Origin: Microstegium vimineum
Lineage: Eukaryota; Streptophyta; Magnoliopsida; Poales; Poaceae
Direction of reading: 5' to 3'
DNA: 64,000 bases
NCBI GenBank assembly: GCA_022036555.1
Contig: CM039128.1
Span: 25,552,719 to 25,616,718, forward strand
Shown: positions 21,996 through 34,888 of the stretch, one piece after another
Position numbering within the stretch: the first letter of the stretch is position 1
Layout of the letters: each line of letters begins with the position of its first letter
Notes under the pieces: generated by a model
The model's input: the letters and a program-made list of their open reading frames with translations, nothing else
Told to the model about the DNA's origin: nothing
The model's database searches: none
Made by a program: the position numbers and the translations under genes

Positions 21996-22383
21996 TAAGA
22001 CCTTATGATGTAGACTTGAATTCTCTGTTTATTTTACATTTTAAATGGGAAGTGCGGCTACTCTGGACACTTTGTTGTGTTATTGTGCCATGTATTGTTG
22101 ATTGTACACGGGTTTGTACTCGGGTACGGGTACCCACTGGGTATGAAATCCCCGATTGGGGACGGAGACGGGAAAATATGTCCCTGCGAGCGGTGGCGGA
22201 GATGGGGACGGGTTAGATTTCAGTTCGCGGGGAAGAGAAGGTTCTGCCAATATCCGTTGGGATGTACCGTTGCCATATTTTCCAAGATTGCGTTTTTTTT
22301 ACTTTGCACACAACATATATATCCACCATTGAACGCCTTCTGGAAACAAAACAAGTCCTTTAATTTTATTGCTCAGTTATTTC
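21996..22383. other. No gene seen
   Basis: It includes a stretch of gggtacccactgggtat-like words at about 22110-22210 that resembles the ends or interior of old DNA transposons. No open frame has family features. Confidence 0.4.
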
Positions 22384-22508
22384 GGCCTGTTTGCTTGGCT
22401 TATTAGTCGGCTTATCAGCCACCAAAATAGTGTTTTTGTCTCACAGAAAAATAGCCAAAAACGACATTAGTCGGCTTATCAGCCACCAAAACAATCAAAC
22501 GAACAGAC
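22384..22508. mobile_element. Small MITE-like element with inner direct repeat
   Basis: The left end GGCCTGTTTGCTTGG and the right end (reverse complement GTCTGTTCGTTTGATTG) form inverted termini. Inside, tagtcggcttatcagccacc occurs twice, 65 bp apart. This pattern is common in grass hAT/Tourist-type MITEs. I found no clean target duplication. Confidence 0.5.
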
Positions 22509-22869
22509 ATTAATCTGAGAAATTTCTATCTTTTGTTTTACCATATATTGTTTCTCTCACCCAAAAATATTAAGTTGCTAGATTGTATTGATCATTCATG
22601 ATGAGCTGCTCCTTACATTGAGGAGCTGGATAGGTGGATGTAAGTATCTTCTGCTCCGTGCTACTTATCGTGATTGCTTAATTCAGTTGCTTCAGTTGCT
22701 TGTACGCCTGTTTGATCTTGATTCTTGACTATGACCTCAGTAGTTACACGGCTAATAATTTATATTTATTTATTTAAATTCAAATAGAGCACGTCTCAAT
22801 GGTTGACCCTATTTTTTAAAAAGAATTTGATACTTGCGCCCATAGCCTTATGTTTCTTTGAGGAAAGGG

Positions 22870-24110
22870 TTCCATTACACATCATAGAACAATACAAATA
22901 TTGAAATACATAACACATTGAACAAATAACAGACAAGTGAACACAGCAACTGCCGAGCTAGCTTGGGCGTAGGAGCTAGAACCACAAAGTTGGAATCACA
23001 AACCGTAACTAACGAGGTTGGGCCCTTGAGGCCAAAAAGTGGTCATAGAGCTACCATGAGTAGCATCTATAATAAAGACACTTCTACGTTAGTTCCCAAA
23101 TAATCGTCGTTTTTTTAGAAATAACTTTGACTAATATTTATGGTATATATAATTAATATTATTAGATAGATCATTGAATCTTTTTTAATAATAAATTTAT
23201 TCATTGATACAAATGCTGTTCATATTTTTTTTATAAATATAGTCATATTTATGACACAAAAACTATAAAAATAACATTTATTTAGGGACAAAGTATAAGA
23301 TAGATGAATGCGTTGAGCAACCTTGTAGGGTGTAGAAGAAACCAACGCCATCAATCAAGTCAGGGATCTAGACATGAAGACTGCAACTGACGTGGTTGGG
23401 CTATTGCCTATTGGAGGCCAATACATGGTTTCAGAGCTATCATGAGTGGCTTCACGTACCGAATACTCTCTTTGTCCAAAAATAACTGTTGTCACTTGTG
23501 TGTCATAAGTTTACTAATTTATACCAAATGAACGTAACATTTATATCTTTAAATAAATTTATATAAAACTAGATTAAAATATGTTTCAAATAATACTAAT
23601 TATTTAGCGTAAGTATTAATATTTACAAGTGTTATTCTACACCCAATAATTATACTATATCAAGCTACTATGTTGAAACAAATTCAGTACAATTCAATAG
23701 TCGTGTGTCATTATTATTTAGTATTCGTAATACTCAAATATATTGTTGACTGATACTGAACATTGTTCAGTATTTTGTAGTTAGTTTTAGTTACTAGGCG
23801 TAGAATATTATTTAACATCTAGGGTGTAGAATAGCGTTGCTGTTTTAATATATATTTAGTTAAATTTATTTCTTGAAAAATGAAAATATAATATTTTATA
23901 ATATATATCTAGTTAAAGTTGTTTATCGAAAAATGAAAACAAGGACAGATGTTGTATGATATAAGACATATGAATACGTAGAACAATCTCAAAAGGCGTA
24001 GAAGAAACCAACACTGTCAATCGAGCCAACAGACAGGAAATGAAGACCCAGAACCTACAAGTAAACAGATCAAAGACCTAGATACGAAGCTCACCCCCAC
24101 CATCATTCGA
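22870..24110 (+). repeat. Old imperfect tandem repeat, about three units
   Basis: The phrases gaggttgggc...gaggccaa...tcatagagctaccatgagtagc (about 23010-23070) recur diverged at about 23390-23450. The phrases gatgaatgcgttgagcaacc...gtagaagaaaccaacgccatcaatc (about 23300) recur at about 23950-24020. The unit length is about 400-660 bp. Stowaway-like CTC...TTTGTCC words sit at matching places in the units. There are no open frames. Confidence 0.45.
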
Positions 24111-24126
24111 ATCAGATATCTTTTAA

Positions 24127-24432
24127 GGGTTGTTTGGATCCTTTTTATTCTAGAGAAATTGGAATCTACTTATTGGTTAGGCTATTTGGTTTGGAATCTG
24201 ACATTCCACGATTATAATTTTCTTCCTTATATAACCATCTTAAATTCATAGAGCAGGAGATAAAATTTAGTTCTATAATCACCATGCTATGTTTCTACTC
24301 TACAAATTTAATTTTCTTCCTTGTATAGCTAACAGTAGTATTCAAATATATTACATATAAAACCATGTTAATTAATCTATACATAAATTATTAAAACAGA
24401 TTCAATTCCAAGGATCCAAATAAGATCTTTTT
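24127..24432. mobile_element. Tourist-like MITE (putative)
   Basis: The left end GGGTTGTTTGGATCCTTTTT and the right end ccaaggatccaaataagatc are inverted versions of each other (core TTTGGATCC). About 300 bp, AT-rich inside. The flanking duplication is unclear. Confidence 0.45.
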
Positions 24433-24503
24433 AAAATTGAAGGAGAAATACTAGTGTACTAGAAACTGTCAAATTGACCATCAAACAAGGGACATGAAAT
24501 ATG

Positions 24504-27500
24504 TGACACCCTTTGTCAAGCTTGCATTAGGATCATCATTAACCACTAAACACAAGCATTTCATTGCATTCAGGTTTGCATATGCTATCATTTCATGCGT
24601 GTGTTATAATGTTTTGAAACTAGAATTAAATAGGTGTTTGTGCTCAATCTTGTGATCAACATGTTTAGCTAAACCTTGCTATGCTTAGAGTAGAGTATGG
24701 TTTGCTTTATGTTTATTTACCCGGCCTAATTAAGGTTAGTTTATCTGTTAAAGAATTAAAGTAATTATTTTCTTAAATAGCTTTAATGAGTTTTTAATAT
24801 TTAACCCTTGAACTAATGGTTTTCAGAATTTATGACCTACATAAAAAAGGTAGAGAATAATATTCTGGACAACTTTGGTTTAAGTGTCAAAACTTGGTTT
24901 GGAGTTTTTGAAAACTATTTTGAAGCAAATTCAGTTTGAATCAAATAAAAAAAATGGAAAAAGGAAATCAGATCTGGAATGGGCCGGCGCCCCGCTTTCG
25001 GCCCGCTCGGCCTCGCCCACCGCTTGATAAAGTAACGGACATAGGGTCGAACGAACGACCCCCGAGCAGGAGGCTCGATCAGCCGATCGGACCCCCCCTC
25101 CCGCGCGCTCACCCACGCGTTGCACCGCACACGTGCCGCGCACGTGCCTGCACGCACGCGTCGCGCACGCCCGCGCGCACTCACCCGACCGCGGCTGAGC
25201 CGTACGTCGGCGTCACCTGCCGCGTGGCCGCCGATGCCTGACCGCGGATGTCGAACACGCCACGCCGCCGCTGTCGCTCTGCGCCGCGCCCTGCGGCTCT
25301 GCACCGACATCGCTGCCGCGCTGCCACCGCCGCTGACGCCCCTGCTTCGCCGCCGCAGACCTGCCAGCCGCACTGCCGCACGCCACGCCGTCGCTTCGCA
25401 GTGACACCGCCACAGTGTCGCGTCTGATCAGCTCCACGCCTCGTCGCACTCGCAATCGAGCGCGAATCCGCGCTAACGGCGCATCGACCAAGTTCCACGC
25501 TCTGCCTCGCTCGCATTACCTCTGCTCTCTCGCGCGCAAACACGCCAGCGCCGCTGCCACAGCCGCGCCATCGCGTCACGGCCCCCACTTGCCGCACCGG
25601 TCGGCCATGACCGTGCAAAAGGGAGCGCCTACACCTCCTCTACCTCCCACACTCGTCCGCACTCATCCTCTCTTCTCGCCGCGCTGAGCGCCAACAGCAC
25701 TGCAACACCCCCTTTTCAAATCCGCCACCATCGGAGCACCTCGGCTCGATCCATCTCGCACTAGCTTTCGCCATCGCCCCGCACACACGCTGCTCGCCTC
25801 GCTTTCACCAGCCGAGCACTCCAGTCGCCGGAACACCTCCGCCGTTCCTCGGCCCCGAGTCGCCACCGCACCGACCAAACAGTGTTCACCCCTCACCGTC
25901 TCGCCCCCGACGCCTCCATCTTCGCGAGAGCTTCACCGGAGCTAGCAGAGGTGAGAACGCCTTTCCCCTAGCTCTAGTTCGCCCTGAATCGGCACTGCGC
26001 CATTGCCGCCGCCGCGGAGCTTGCACGTGGCCAGGGTTCCACAGAGCCCCTGCAGCTCAACCAACCCTCGAATCGCACTCACCACATCACCACGATGCTC
26101 ACGCAACCCTGCGCCGAGCCTCGCATCGCCGGTGATCACCTCGCCGTGTCGCACCGCCGTGCTGCACCACCACCGCACGCCGCCGGTCGCTTTCACGACC
26201 ACGCCGGTTCAACCAACTCCACCAGTGGATGCGCGTCATCATCCCGAGCCTAGCACACCCAACCCCACCGCTGGAGACCTCACCGTCAGCGAGAACACGC
26301 CGGTCAGCGTCATCCTCTGCTCCCTGCTCACTGGCAGGTGGGCTAAAGTTGACTACGGGTCCCGCTTGTCAGCTCTCTTCCGCCCGTGTGTATTGGGCCA
26401 GGCCCAGTACTGTTCCCCCATGGGCCGGTTTCCGAAATGAATTTCCTTTTCCTATTTTCAGTAATATGTTAATGCGTGTTTAATTTATATCTAGAGTTTG
26501 GAAAATCCTAAAATGGTGGAATCAATTTTGTTAGACTCTATAAGTTATGATCTTTCTGTTAAAAATATAAAAATGATTTTTGGAGAATGTCTTCAATACT
26601 AATGTTTAATTAGTTGTTTCTGCATATATCAAAGTTAATTGTGTTCCTTCTTAAAATGGTCAAATAAAAATGTAAGGTTTTTATATTAGCTCTGTTATCC
26701 TGTGTAGAAGCTAGGAAAAATATAACATGTCATGTTTCTGTGTAAGTTTTATTTATCACCTATTAAAATGTGTTTCTGCTGTTTTCTTAGATTAATTCCT
26801 GTGGTAAAAATGTGCATGTATAAATCATGAAACTTTTTGTGGAGTCTCTGTAGGTCATGTTCTGTCTGAGAAAAATATCATATGTGGTATGTTGTATGGC
26901 AGAAAAGATATTTGTAGTTCAAGTGTCCTTTTCTAGGGTTTTCTTTGGAAAATCATATAGAGTAGTTTATGTTTGTGTTGATCATGGAACTTTCTTGATA
27001 AATATGTTTTTAAGCATAGATTCATGCTAAAAATAAGTTATAGCATGTTTCACCCTGTTATCTAGTAGCTCTAGTTCTAAGTGCTTGTTCTGCTTTTAAT
27101 TTCATCTTTTTGTATCTGCTAGCTGGTAGCCTTGTTGTAGTTAATTTTTTTCTGCAGTAGTATCCAGTAGACATGATCTACCCTCTGTAATTTTTGTAGA
27201 TTTTATTTCTAAGCAGTTTATAATAGGCTTGCTGTGTAAAGTGGCTTTGTGGTAATTAATTGGCTAAATGCTTAGAGTCACTTTTAGTGTGTTAAATCTT
27301 GTTCAAGCATCATCCCTGCACCATCATGTTACTTATTTATGCATTGCAATCATTTAGGATCAGTGGAGGAACACCAGGAGCCAACCTCAGAGACAGAAGT
27401 CCAGGAGGTGCAGGAGCTAAACGAGGAGTACCACAAGTTCGACACTAACCTCCCCGAGTGCCCTGACCACCAGCCCTCCACCTTCACTCAAGGCAAGCCC

Positions 27501-28445
27501 CGGAGCATCCTTAAGCCTCCCAATATTTACAATTAATCTACTTGAGTATTTTATACTGTGATGCATTAGGTGACAAGAGTTGTTTGAATTCCAAATTGAT
27601 GCATTACCTTCCTTGATTATTGTTTTACCTACCTTGTTACCCTGTTAATAAAAGTAAAAGCAACCGCTTAGCCTGCTTAGAATAAATAGTTACTTTTATA
27701 TTTATGTTTCGTGTTATCCCATGGGGGTAATACTATCACGGTTGGCTATATTTGCTATCGTGGAAAGAACCAATGGTAGTAATGAAATGCGGTCAACTGG
27801 AAGGAAGAGGCACCAAGTGGTTTAGACTTGGGGGCAGTCCGTCCGTTGGATCGTATAGGTTTGTATACGATGGTGGCCCTCTTACATCTTTGAATGCGCC
27901 CTTTCACATAGGGGCCGTTGTGAGTATCGACCCCGAAGCCGAGTAAACACTGTCCGGGTCGGTGCTCAATCTGCTGTGAGCACCCTCTAGTTTGTAGATA
28001 CGATCTGCCCCGTGGTGGCCAACTGATTTCTACAATTGGGTGGACCAATGCGAGCCCGCGGCGATACTACCTGGACTCCCGACGGGGAAAGTGTGGGCGT
28101 GTGTTAAAGGTAATCTTGCCAGCTGGTTGTATATCGATTCAAATTGCCGCCCCCCACTGGATATGGGGGATTATGCTGAGCTTCACCATGGTACAACTCC
28201 ATGTGACATCGTAATGGTTCTACTAAAATATTGATGAAGGGATTGGATATATGTTATTATATTGTTTTGAGTAGTTCAAGTGAGTGCTCTAGTACAGGTG
28301 CAAACCTAGAGATAATAATAGGATGGAAAATGGCTGCTCTCTAATCTTTAATTTCTTCTTGTTCGCTTTTCCGCAAAAGCAAGTTTACCCAAATCCACAT
28401 AAATAGCCTTGCATACCCTTGGAGTCTTTATTAGCAGTACATATT
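24504..28445 (+). repeat. Long LTR-like segment, probably Ty3/gypsy chromovirus
   Basis: It begins TGACACCCTTTG, a common start of grass chromovirus (Tekay/Del type) LTRs, and has their make-up: an AT-rich start, a GC-rich block (24960-26440), an AT-rich middle, then the stretch 27720-28210 with phrases such as cactgtccgggtcgg and ttgggtggaccaatgcgag, which I recognise from such LTRs. No gag or pol is attached and I see no matching second copy, so it is a solo or truncated LTR. The right border and target duplication are not fixed. Open frames in the GC block are on both strands and featureless; the small frame at 27339-27536 is of unknown meaning. Confidence 0.4.
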
Positions 28446-28989
28446 ACAGTTCAAGCACATATTAGCATAACATGCTTGTCACAGTAGACCTAAAACCAAG
28501 AAATTTCATAACTATCACTTGATTTATAGTTCAAGCACATATTAGCCTACCATGATTAATCTTTTCCTTCAATAGAAAATGCTAAGAATGGCAGGAGCCT
28601 CTTATCCATAACTTTTCGTGCTATCTTGCTCAGAGTTTGCCTTGGGACAGAAGGACCAAGGGGCAATGATCTAAAAGATAAAAGCTGATCTATATATACT
28701 ATTCAAAATGATGTTGCATCCATCTATATGAATGTATCTCCAATGCAAAGAATCAATGCTACTCCTGTTCTATCATGTACATTTGTACCATTTTCTTCTC
28801 TTAGGGAGTGTTGAGTAACAGTTCAACCTGCAAAGGAAACAAGATATTTAATTAGAAAAATAGAAACTCAGAAGAAATTAGGCATGAAGCCAATAACACA
28901 AACTAAGACTTGCAGTCTTGCAGACACCGGCTGCAAATGAATGGAGTTTAACACAATAATTGTTGACATCAACGCTGGTGTGAAATTAT
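28446..28989. other. No gene seen; short direct repeat
   Basis: The phrase gttcaagcacatattagc occurs at 28449-28466 and 28529-28546. The rest may be the 3' untranslated region of the RING-H2 gene (minus strand), but no polyadenylation site can be assigned. Confidence 0.4.
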
Positions 28990-29640
28990 TTACTTGCCTG
29001 AGCTTCTGAAGAACCATCTGGCATAGCCATACAACGATGGCCTCTCAGGTGTCGGCGTAGCAGCCTCAAGATCCCACCTCCTAGACCATGTGTCAGTTTC
29101 AATGTGTCCACTTGATGCCAGGGTCTCTGTAACATGCCTCGAAGTCACCGGCAACCCTAAGCTACTGGAGCACCCACTCCAGCTGCCAGAGAGCGTGGCC
29201 AAAGATCTCAGCCACCCGATAGAGCCCTGGCAGCCTCTGGCACCTCCTTACCATCTGGATCTGGCAGCGGCTTCTGTACCTTAGCACAATCTGAGTCATT
29301 GCCAAGTCGGCCACTCGAGCTCTGGCTCCAACTTCCAGTGGTGCGCCATGAGGACACTGGCACGATTGCTGAAGCATCCTCTCCAACTGCCAGATAATCT
29401 GTCCAGGGAAGAGCACAGCCACCCATGAGATCCTCCGACAGCCTCTGCTACTCCCTCGCCAGGTGGGGTCAGTATTAGCATCTGAGACTCAATGTCGTAT
29501 TCAACTGAGCGGAAGGTCGGAGCAACTTTAGTCTTGTTAGAGCCACGGATGGTGATAGAGGCATGGCAGGACGGGCAGCATGATGATGTGGCGCGACGTA
29601 GCCAGCTGATGATGCATGACTGATGGAACATGTGCAAGCA

Positions 29641-29939
29641 TGTTAGGGAATAATCAAACAAGATCGCACACGAGACACAAAATTTTACGTGGAAAAACCC
29701 TTTGCGGGAAAAACTACGGGCGTCAACCGGCGATCTTCACTATATGAGGAGAGTGTTTACAGAACGCAGGGAATACAATGAGTCGTCAGCTCTTCCCGTG
29801 CGGCTTACAAGATGTATTTATAGGACGGACTGACTGCAGTCCAACACGGAAACAAATCCGCTAATAAACATAACCCGAACCATGGGCCCTCCAGGGCGTC
29901 CCACAAGACTCACGTTATAATTTGGATCATATTCCAACA
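29641..29939 (-). repeat. 3' LTR of copia B
   Basis: 299 bp. On the minus strand it starts TGTTGGAATATGATCC and ends GATTATTCCCTAACA. It pairs with 34595-34888. Confidence 0.92.
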
Positions 29940-30056
29940 AACTTCACCTTGAGACGAATTCCATCTTGTAGCAAATGAAGTATCATCAATCAACTCACTT
30001 CAATAATAAATAATCACCGGCGCCAAAAGTCGCTAGGACTTAAACTGTAATACCAA

Positions 30057-31600
30057 CTAAGCGTGAGCATAGCTCAAACTTAGCTCAGGAATAGGCTTTG
30101 TCAACATATCAGCGGGATTCTCATGAGTACTTATCTTGCATACTTTCACATCACCTTCAACAATAACACCTCGAATAAAATGATATCTCACATCGATGTG
30201 CTTAGTCCTTTCATGAAACATCTGATCTTTAGTCAGACAAATAGCACTCTGGCTATCACAATGTATAGTAGTGCAAGAAGTAACCCCGCAAAGTTCAGAG
30301 AATAAACCTCTCAACCAAATAGCTTCCTTACAAGCTTCAGAAATAGCCATATATTCAGCTTCTGTAGTAGACAGAGCAACAGTAGCCTGTAAACTTGTTT
30401 TTCAGCTAACAGCACAACCACCAATGGTGAAAACATAACCCGTGAGAGACCTCCTCTTATTGAAATCACCAGCATAATCAGAATCAACATAACCAACAAG
30501 TCCATCTCTAGATTTCCCAAATTGTAAACAGGCATTAGAAGTACCTCGTAAATATCTAAAAATCCATTGAACAGCCCTCCAATGCTCTTACCAGGATTAG
30601 CATGAATCTACTGACAACACTCAATGCTTGAGATAAATCAGGATGAGAACAAACCATGGCATACATAAGAGAACCAACTGCACTGGAATATGGAACTCTA
30701 GACATGTACTCAATATCAACATCTGACTCTGGACATAAAGCTGAGGATAATCTGAAATGTGTAGCTAATGGAGTACTCAATGGTTTTGCATTATACATAT
30801 TGAAACGACGAAGAACCTTTTCAATATAACCTTACTGACTGAGGTATAACTTACCAGATTTTCTATCTCTAGTAATTTCCATACCAAGAATTTTCTTAGC
30901 TTCACCTAAGTCCTTCATCTCAAATTCTTTACTCAATTGTGCTTTCAATTTAGCTATTTCTGATTTTTCTTTAGCAGCAATCAACATATTAGCTGAGCCA
31001 TTAACAATCTTCAAATAAACACAGCTATCATAATCAGACCGCTTAAAGCCACGAGAGAGCATAAAAGAGTCAAATCTCTTGTACCATTGCCTAGGAGATT
31101 GCTTCAAACCATAAAGCGATTTCTTTAACATGCAAACAAGGTTTTCTTTTCCAGGATTAACGAAACCTTCAGGTTGGCTCATATAAATGTCTTCTTCCAA
31201 CTCCCATGTAAGAATGCAGTTTTAACATCTAGTTGCTCAAGTTCATAATCATGCATGGCAACAATACTAAGCAAAGTACGAATAGAACTATGCTTAACAA
31301 CTGGGGAAAAGACATCATTAAAATCAATACCTGGAATCTGGCTATAACCTTTAGCAACCAACCTTACTTTATACCTTGTTGGCTCACTTGGAGAAATACC
31401 CTCCTTTCTTTTGAAAATCCATTTATAACGGACGGGCCTCTTATCTTAGGCAATCTTACTAAATCCCATGTACCATTCTTTTCAAGGGACTCTATCTCAT
31501 CTTGCATAGCGGTCATCCAATTGTTACAATCAACAGAAGTAATAGCCTCAGAATAATTATAAGGTTCTGAATTACCTTCAATATCTTCTGCAACACTCAT
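30057..31600 (-). pseudogene. copia B reverse transcriptase and RNase H, broken
   Basis: Short frames in order on the minus strand: 31600-31364 (RT start, NNWMTAMQDEIESLEKN), 31361-31179 (MVAKGYSQIPGIDFNDVFSPV), 31200-30832 (SLYGLKQSPRQWYKRFD, later KDLGEAKKILGMEI), 30798-30556 (VPYSSAVGSLMYAMVCSHPDL), 30535-30311 and 30350-30057 (RNase H with HCDSQSAICL and TKHIDVRYHFIR). At about 30975-31000 the expected YVDD box is absent: NGSAN runs straight into MLIAAKEK, an in-frame loss of about eight residues including both catalytic aspartates. Frames change at least five times. Confidence 0.85.
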
Positions 31601-33487
31601 AGCATAAGCAACATTGCATTCTTCAATATACCTTTTAACAGGTTTGGGCTGCCTTCTAACTCTGTCAGCAGCAATAGAATGTTGTGGATACTACACAATG
31701 GAGAAGAATGCTCAACAAGAGAAGAATCATCAACAATTGGAGAAATTTCAGCAATAGGTGCATCTTACACAACAACATTATCAACATCTGGTGCATCAAT
31801 CAAGTGCTCCACCTACACACTTATTTTCTCTCCCTCAGTAGGAGCATCAACAAACAAGTTGTCATAATACATAGCAGATTCATTAAAGATAACATTCCTG
31901 CTAAGCACAACTTTATGAGTTTGGAGATTCCACAATTTATAACCTTTAACACCAGGTTGATAACCAAGAAATATGCATTTAACAGCTCTAGGCTCCAATT
32001 TACCATTATCGACATGAGCATAGGCAGAACAACCAAAAACTCTCAATTGCGAATAATCAGCTGGAGAACCAAACCATACCTCAATTGGAGTTTTTTATCA
32101 AGAGGGATGCAGGGTGAACGATTAATAAGATAGCAAGTAGTGGAAGCAGCTTCAGCCCAAAAACGCCTATTCAAACCCAAATTTGACAACATGCAACGGG
32201 CTCTGTAGATGATAGTTCTGTTCATACGCTCAGCTACACCATTCTGTTGAGGCGTATAAGGAATAGTGTAGTGCCTAACAATGCTTGAGACTTGCAATAT
32301 GCATTAACTCATTTGAACAGAATTCCATCTTATTATCAGTGCGAAGCTTTTTAACTTTCTTCTCAGTTTGATTTTCAATCATAACCTTCCACTCTTTAAA
32401 TGCTGAAAATGCTTCTGATTTATACTTCAAGAAATAAGGCCATACCTTACGAGAATAATCATCAATGATTGTCAACATATAACGTGAACAACCATTAGAA
32501 GGCTTGCGAGATGGTCCCCATAAATCAGAATGCACATAATCAAGAATACCTTTACTTTTATGAGTAGAGGTATTAAAAGACACCTTTTGTGTTTGCCAAA
32601 AATACAATGCTCACAAAATTTCAACTTACTGATGCTATGTTAATCAAGAAAACCTCTCTTACACAATTCATGCAAGCCTTTCTCACTCATATGTCCAAGA
32701 CGCATATGCCAGAGATTAGTAGCATAAGAATTAGATGATGAATCAGAAATTACAGCAGCATCACCTGTAATTGTAGTACCACGAAGACGATACAAATTTG
32801 GATATTTCAATTCACCTTTATCACAATAAGAGAACCTTTGACACCTTTAAAACTCCATCTCCACCGGAGTATTTGTACCCTTTACTATCAAGAGTACTTA
32901 GAGAAATAAGATTCTTGCTCATAGCTGGAACATGCCTCACATCAGTAAGAGTTCTGACAATGCCATCATGCATCTTGATCTGAATAGATCCAATGCCAAC
33001 AATATTACGTGGACTGTCATCACCAACTGACAGAACCTCCACCTTGAAGAGAATCATAGGTGACAAACCAATCTCTATTAATGCATATAAGAAATGAAGC
33101 AACGAAATCAAGAATCCATTCATCACCACTATTAGCACATCCAGCAAAAGCAACTAGCGAATCACCATCAGAATAATCTGCCTTAAAAGCAGCAACAGAA
33201 GCATTACCTTCATCATTAGATTTACTTTTCTCTTTATATGTGCCAGCTCTCTTCTCTTTATTTTTCAATTTATAACATTCATCGATAAAGTGATTATCCT
33301 TCTTGCAATACTTGCAAAATTTATCTCCCTTACTTCGAGATTTTGATCGGCCTCTATAACCACTGGAACTTTTGCCTCTATTGCCACTCTTGGATTTATT
33401 TTTGTCCTCCACGAACAGACAACGCTTCTCCATTGAAAGCAGAACCTTTAGAAGACACATCAATTTCATCTTTTCCTTGGCATGCAA
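31601..33487 (-). pseudogene. copia B gag end, protease and integrase, broken
   Basis: 33487-33020 carries a basic gag tail with the zinc knuckle CKYCKKDNHFIDEC. 33153-32821 is the protease region (VGIGSIQIKMHDG and LTDVRHVPAMSKNLISL). 32607-32275 is the integrase core (YVHSDLWGPSRKPS and TIIDDYSRKVWPYF, with the RTDN aspartate). 32297-32043 has the TPQQNGVAERMNRT glutamate box. 32046-31813 is the integrase C-terminal copia block (RVFGCSAYAHVD and FLGYQPGVKGYKLW). All are shifted or stopped relative to each other. Confidence 0.85.
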
Positions 33488-34017
33488 CGCCTCAGAAACT
33501 TCATCAAGATGTTAGCGTATCATGACTGTATAACAGTGTATCTCTAAAGTTTGCATAAGAACTAGGCAAAGAGCACAAAAGAATAAGACCTAAATCTCAT
33601 CATCATATTTTACCTCCATAGCTTTTAGATCAGAAACGATCTCTTGAAGGTGTAAGATGGCTAATCACAGAACCACCTTCTTGCAATTGTGTGTATACAA
33701 CTTCATCTTCATATGCATTTTGCTTGTCAAATCTTTGGACATGCAAATCGACTTAACTTGAGCCATAAAGCAGCTGCAGTTTTCTCCTGCAGACAATCTT
33801 GCAAAATATTATTTGAAAGATGAAGCTAAATTTGAGTCAAGACCTTACGATCTTTTCTCATTCTCATCAGCGGTCCAAGACTTTGAGTCCTTGTTACTGA
33901 ATTTATCAAGAGCATCATCCACGTCAGTCTGTGTAAGAATAGCCCTCATCTTGACTTGCCACAAAGCGAACCGTATTACGATCAAGAGGTGGAAGATTCA
34001 TACTTCACTGTAGACAT
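33488..34017 (-). pseudogene. copia B gag N-terminal region, broken
   Basis: From ATG 34017 the minus strand gives copia-type gag in alternating phases: LPPLDRNTVRFALWQVKMR followed by AILTQTDVDDALDKF, then stops. It is followed by the leader toward the LTR (34018-34577), which holds no gene. Confidence 0.6.
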
Positions 34018-34578
34018 GGTGAAAAATCACAGCAATAACCGAAGAAAATAATCTGCAGAAATCTAGGTATAACGCTAGCTGAAACCTGCAGCCTGGTACA
34101 CTTGCGTGTACGATCAGCAATAAACTGAAGAAAAAGAACTCCTGGTATAAATCACTGTGTGCACGTAGCAGAAACAATTTAAATTTGATTTTGACCTCAC
34201 GCACCAGCACCTTTGCAACCTAGATCCTCGTGCGTATTGTAGTCATAGACAGCAGATTGAAAAAACTGGAGCTCGGCAAGATGTTGGTCACCTAGATCCG
34301 CGTGTACCTCACGATGGCAGCGAGCAACAGCACCAAATTTTCTCCGCACAGACAGAGCAGCTTTTGTAGATACGATAACTCTGATCCGACTCCAAGCAGA
34401 CCCGACGACTTGTCACAGATACGGAAAGAGAATTCTGTCCTCTCGCCTCGGTGAAAGAGGCAGCACAAACACGCCTTCGACGTGGATACGGCAGCAAATA
34501 GCAGATCGATTGTCGGGGGCAGCGACGAACGAACAGGGAATAAAACCCTAACCTTTTTTTCAATCTAATCTCGTGTCA

Positions 34579-34592
34579 GGCTCTAGATACCA
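34579..34592 (-). other. Primer binding site of copia B
   Basis: The minus strand reads TGGTATCTAGAGCC two bases inside the 5' LTR end at 34595. It is an initiator-Met tRNA type primer site with two extra bases compared with the usual form. Confidence 0.75.
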
Positions 34593-34594
34593 CT

Positions 34595-34888
34595 TGTTAG
34601 GAATAATCAACAAGATCGCACGAGACACAAATTTTTACGTGGAAAACCCTTTGCGGGAAAAAACCACGGGCGCCAACCGACGATCTTCACTATATGAGGA
34701 GAGTGTTTACAGAACGCAGGGAATACAATGAGTCGTGAGCTCTTCCCGTGCGGCTTACAAGATGTATTTATAGGACGGACTGACTGTAGTCTAACACGGA
34801 AACAAATCCGCTAATAAACATAACCCGAACCATGTGTCCTCCAGGCGTCCCACAAGACTCACGTTATAATTCGGATCATATTCCAACA
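34595..34888 (-). repeat. 5' LTR of copia B
   Basis: 294 bp, ending at the AAGCA target duplication. It pairs with 29641-29939. Confidence 0.92.

Larger units (their letters stand above)
29641..34888 (-). mobile_element. Ty1/copia retrotransposon 'copia B', degenerate
   Basis: 5248 bp with LTRs at 29641-29939 and 34595-34888, flanked by AAGCA on both sides (29636-29640 and 34889-34893). Coding runs on the minus strand: gag, zinc knuckle, protease, integrase, RT, RNase H, all in short frames. The primer site lies left of the right-hand LTR. The LTRs differ by about 10 substitutions and several 1-base gaps in about 294 bp (3-4%). It resembles Tork/Tnt1-like copia elements. It lies in the RING exon of an ATL gene, in the same direction as that gene. 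Confidence 0.93.

Noticed and set aside
24915..25900. Long arginine/alanine-rich frames on both strands
   Set aside because: GC-rich stretch of an LTR-like segment. Frames overlap on both strands and show no domain.
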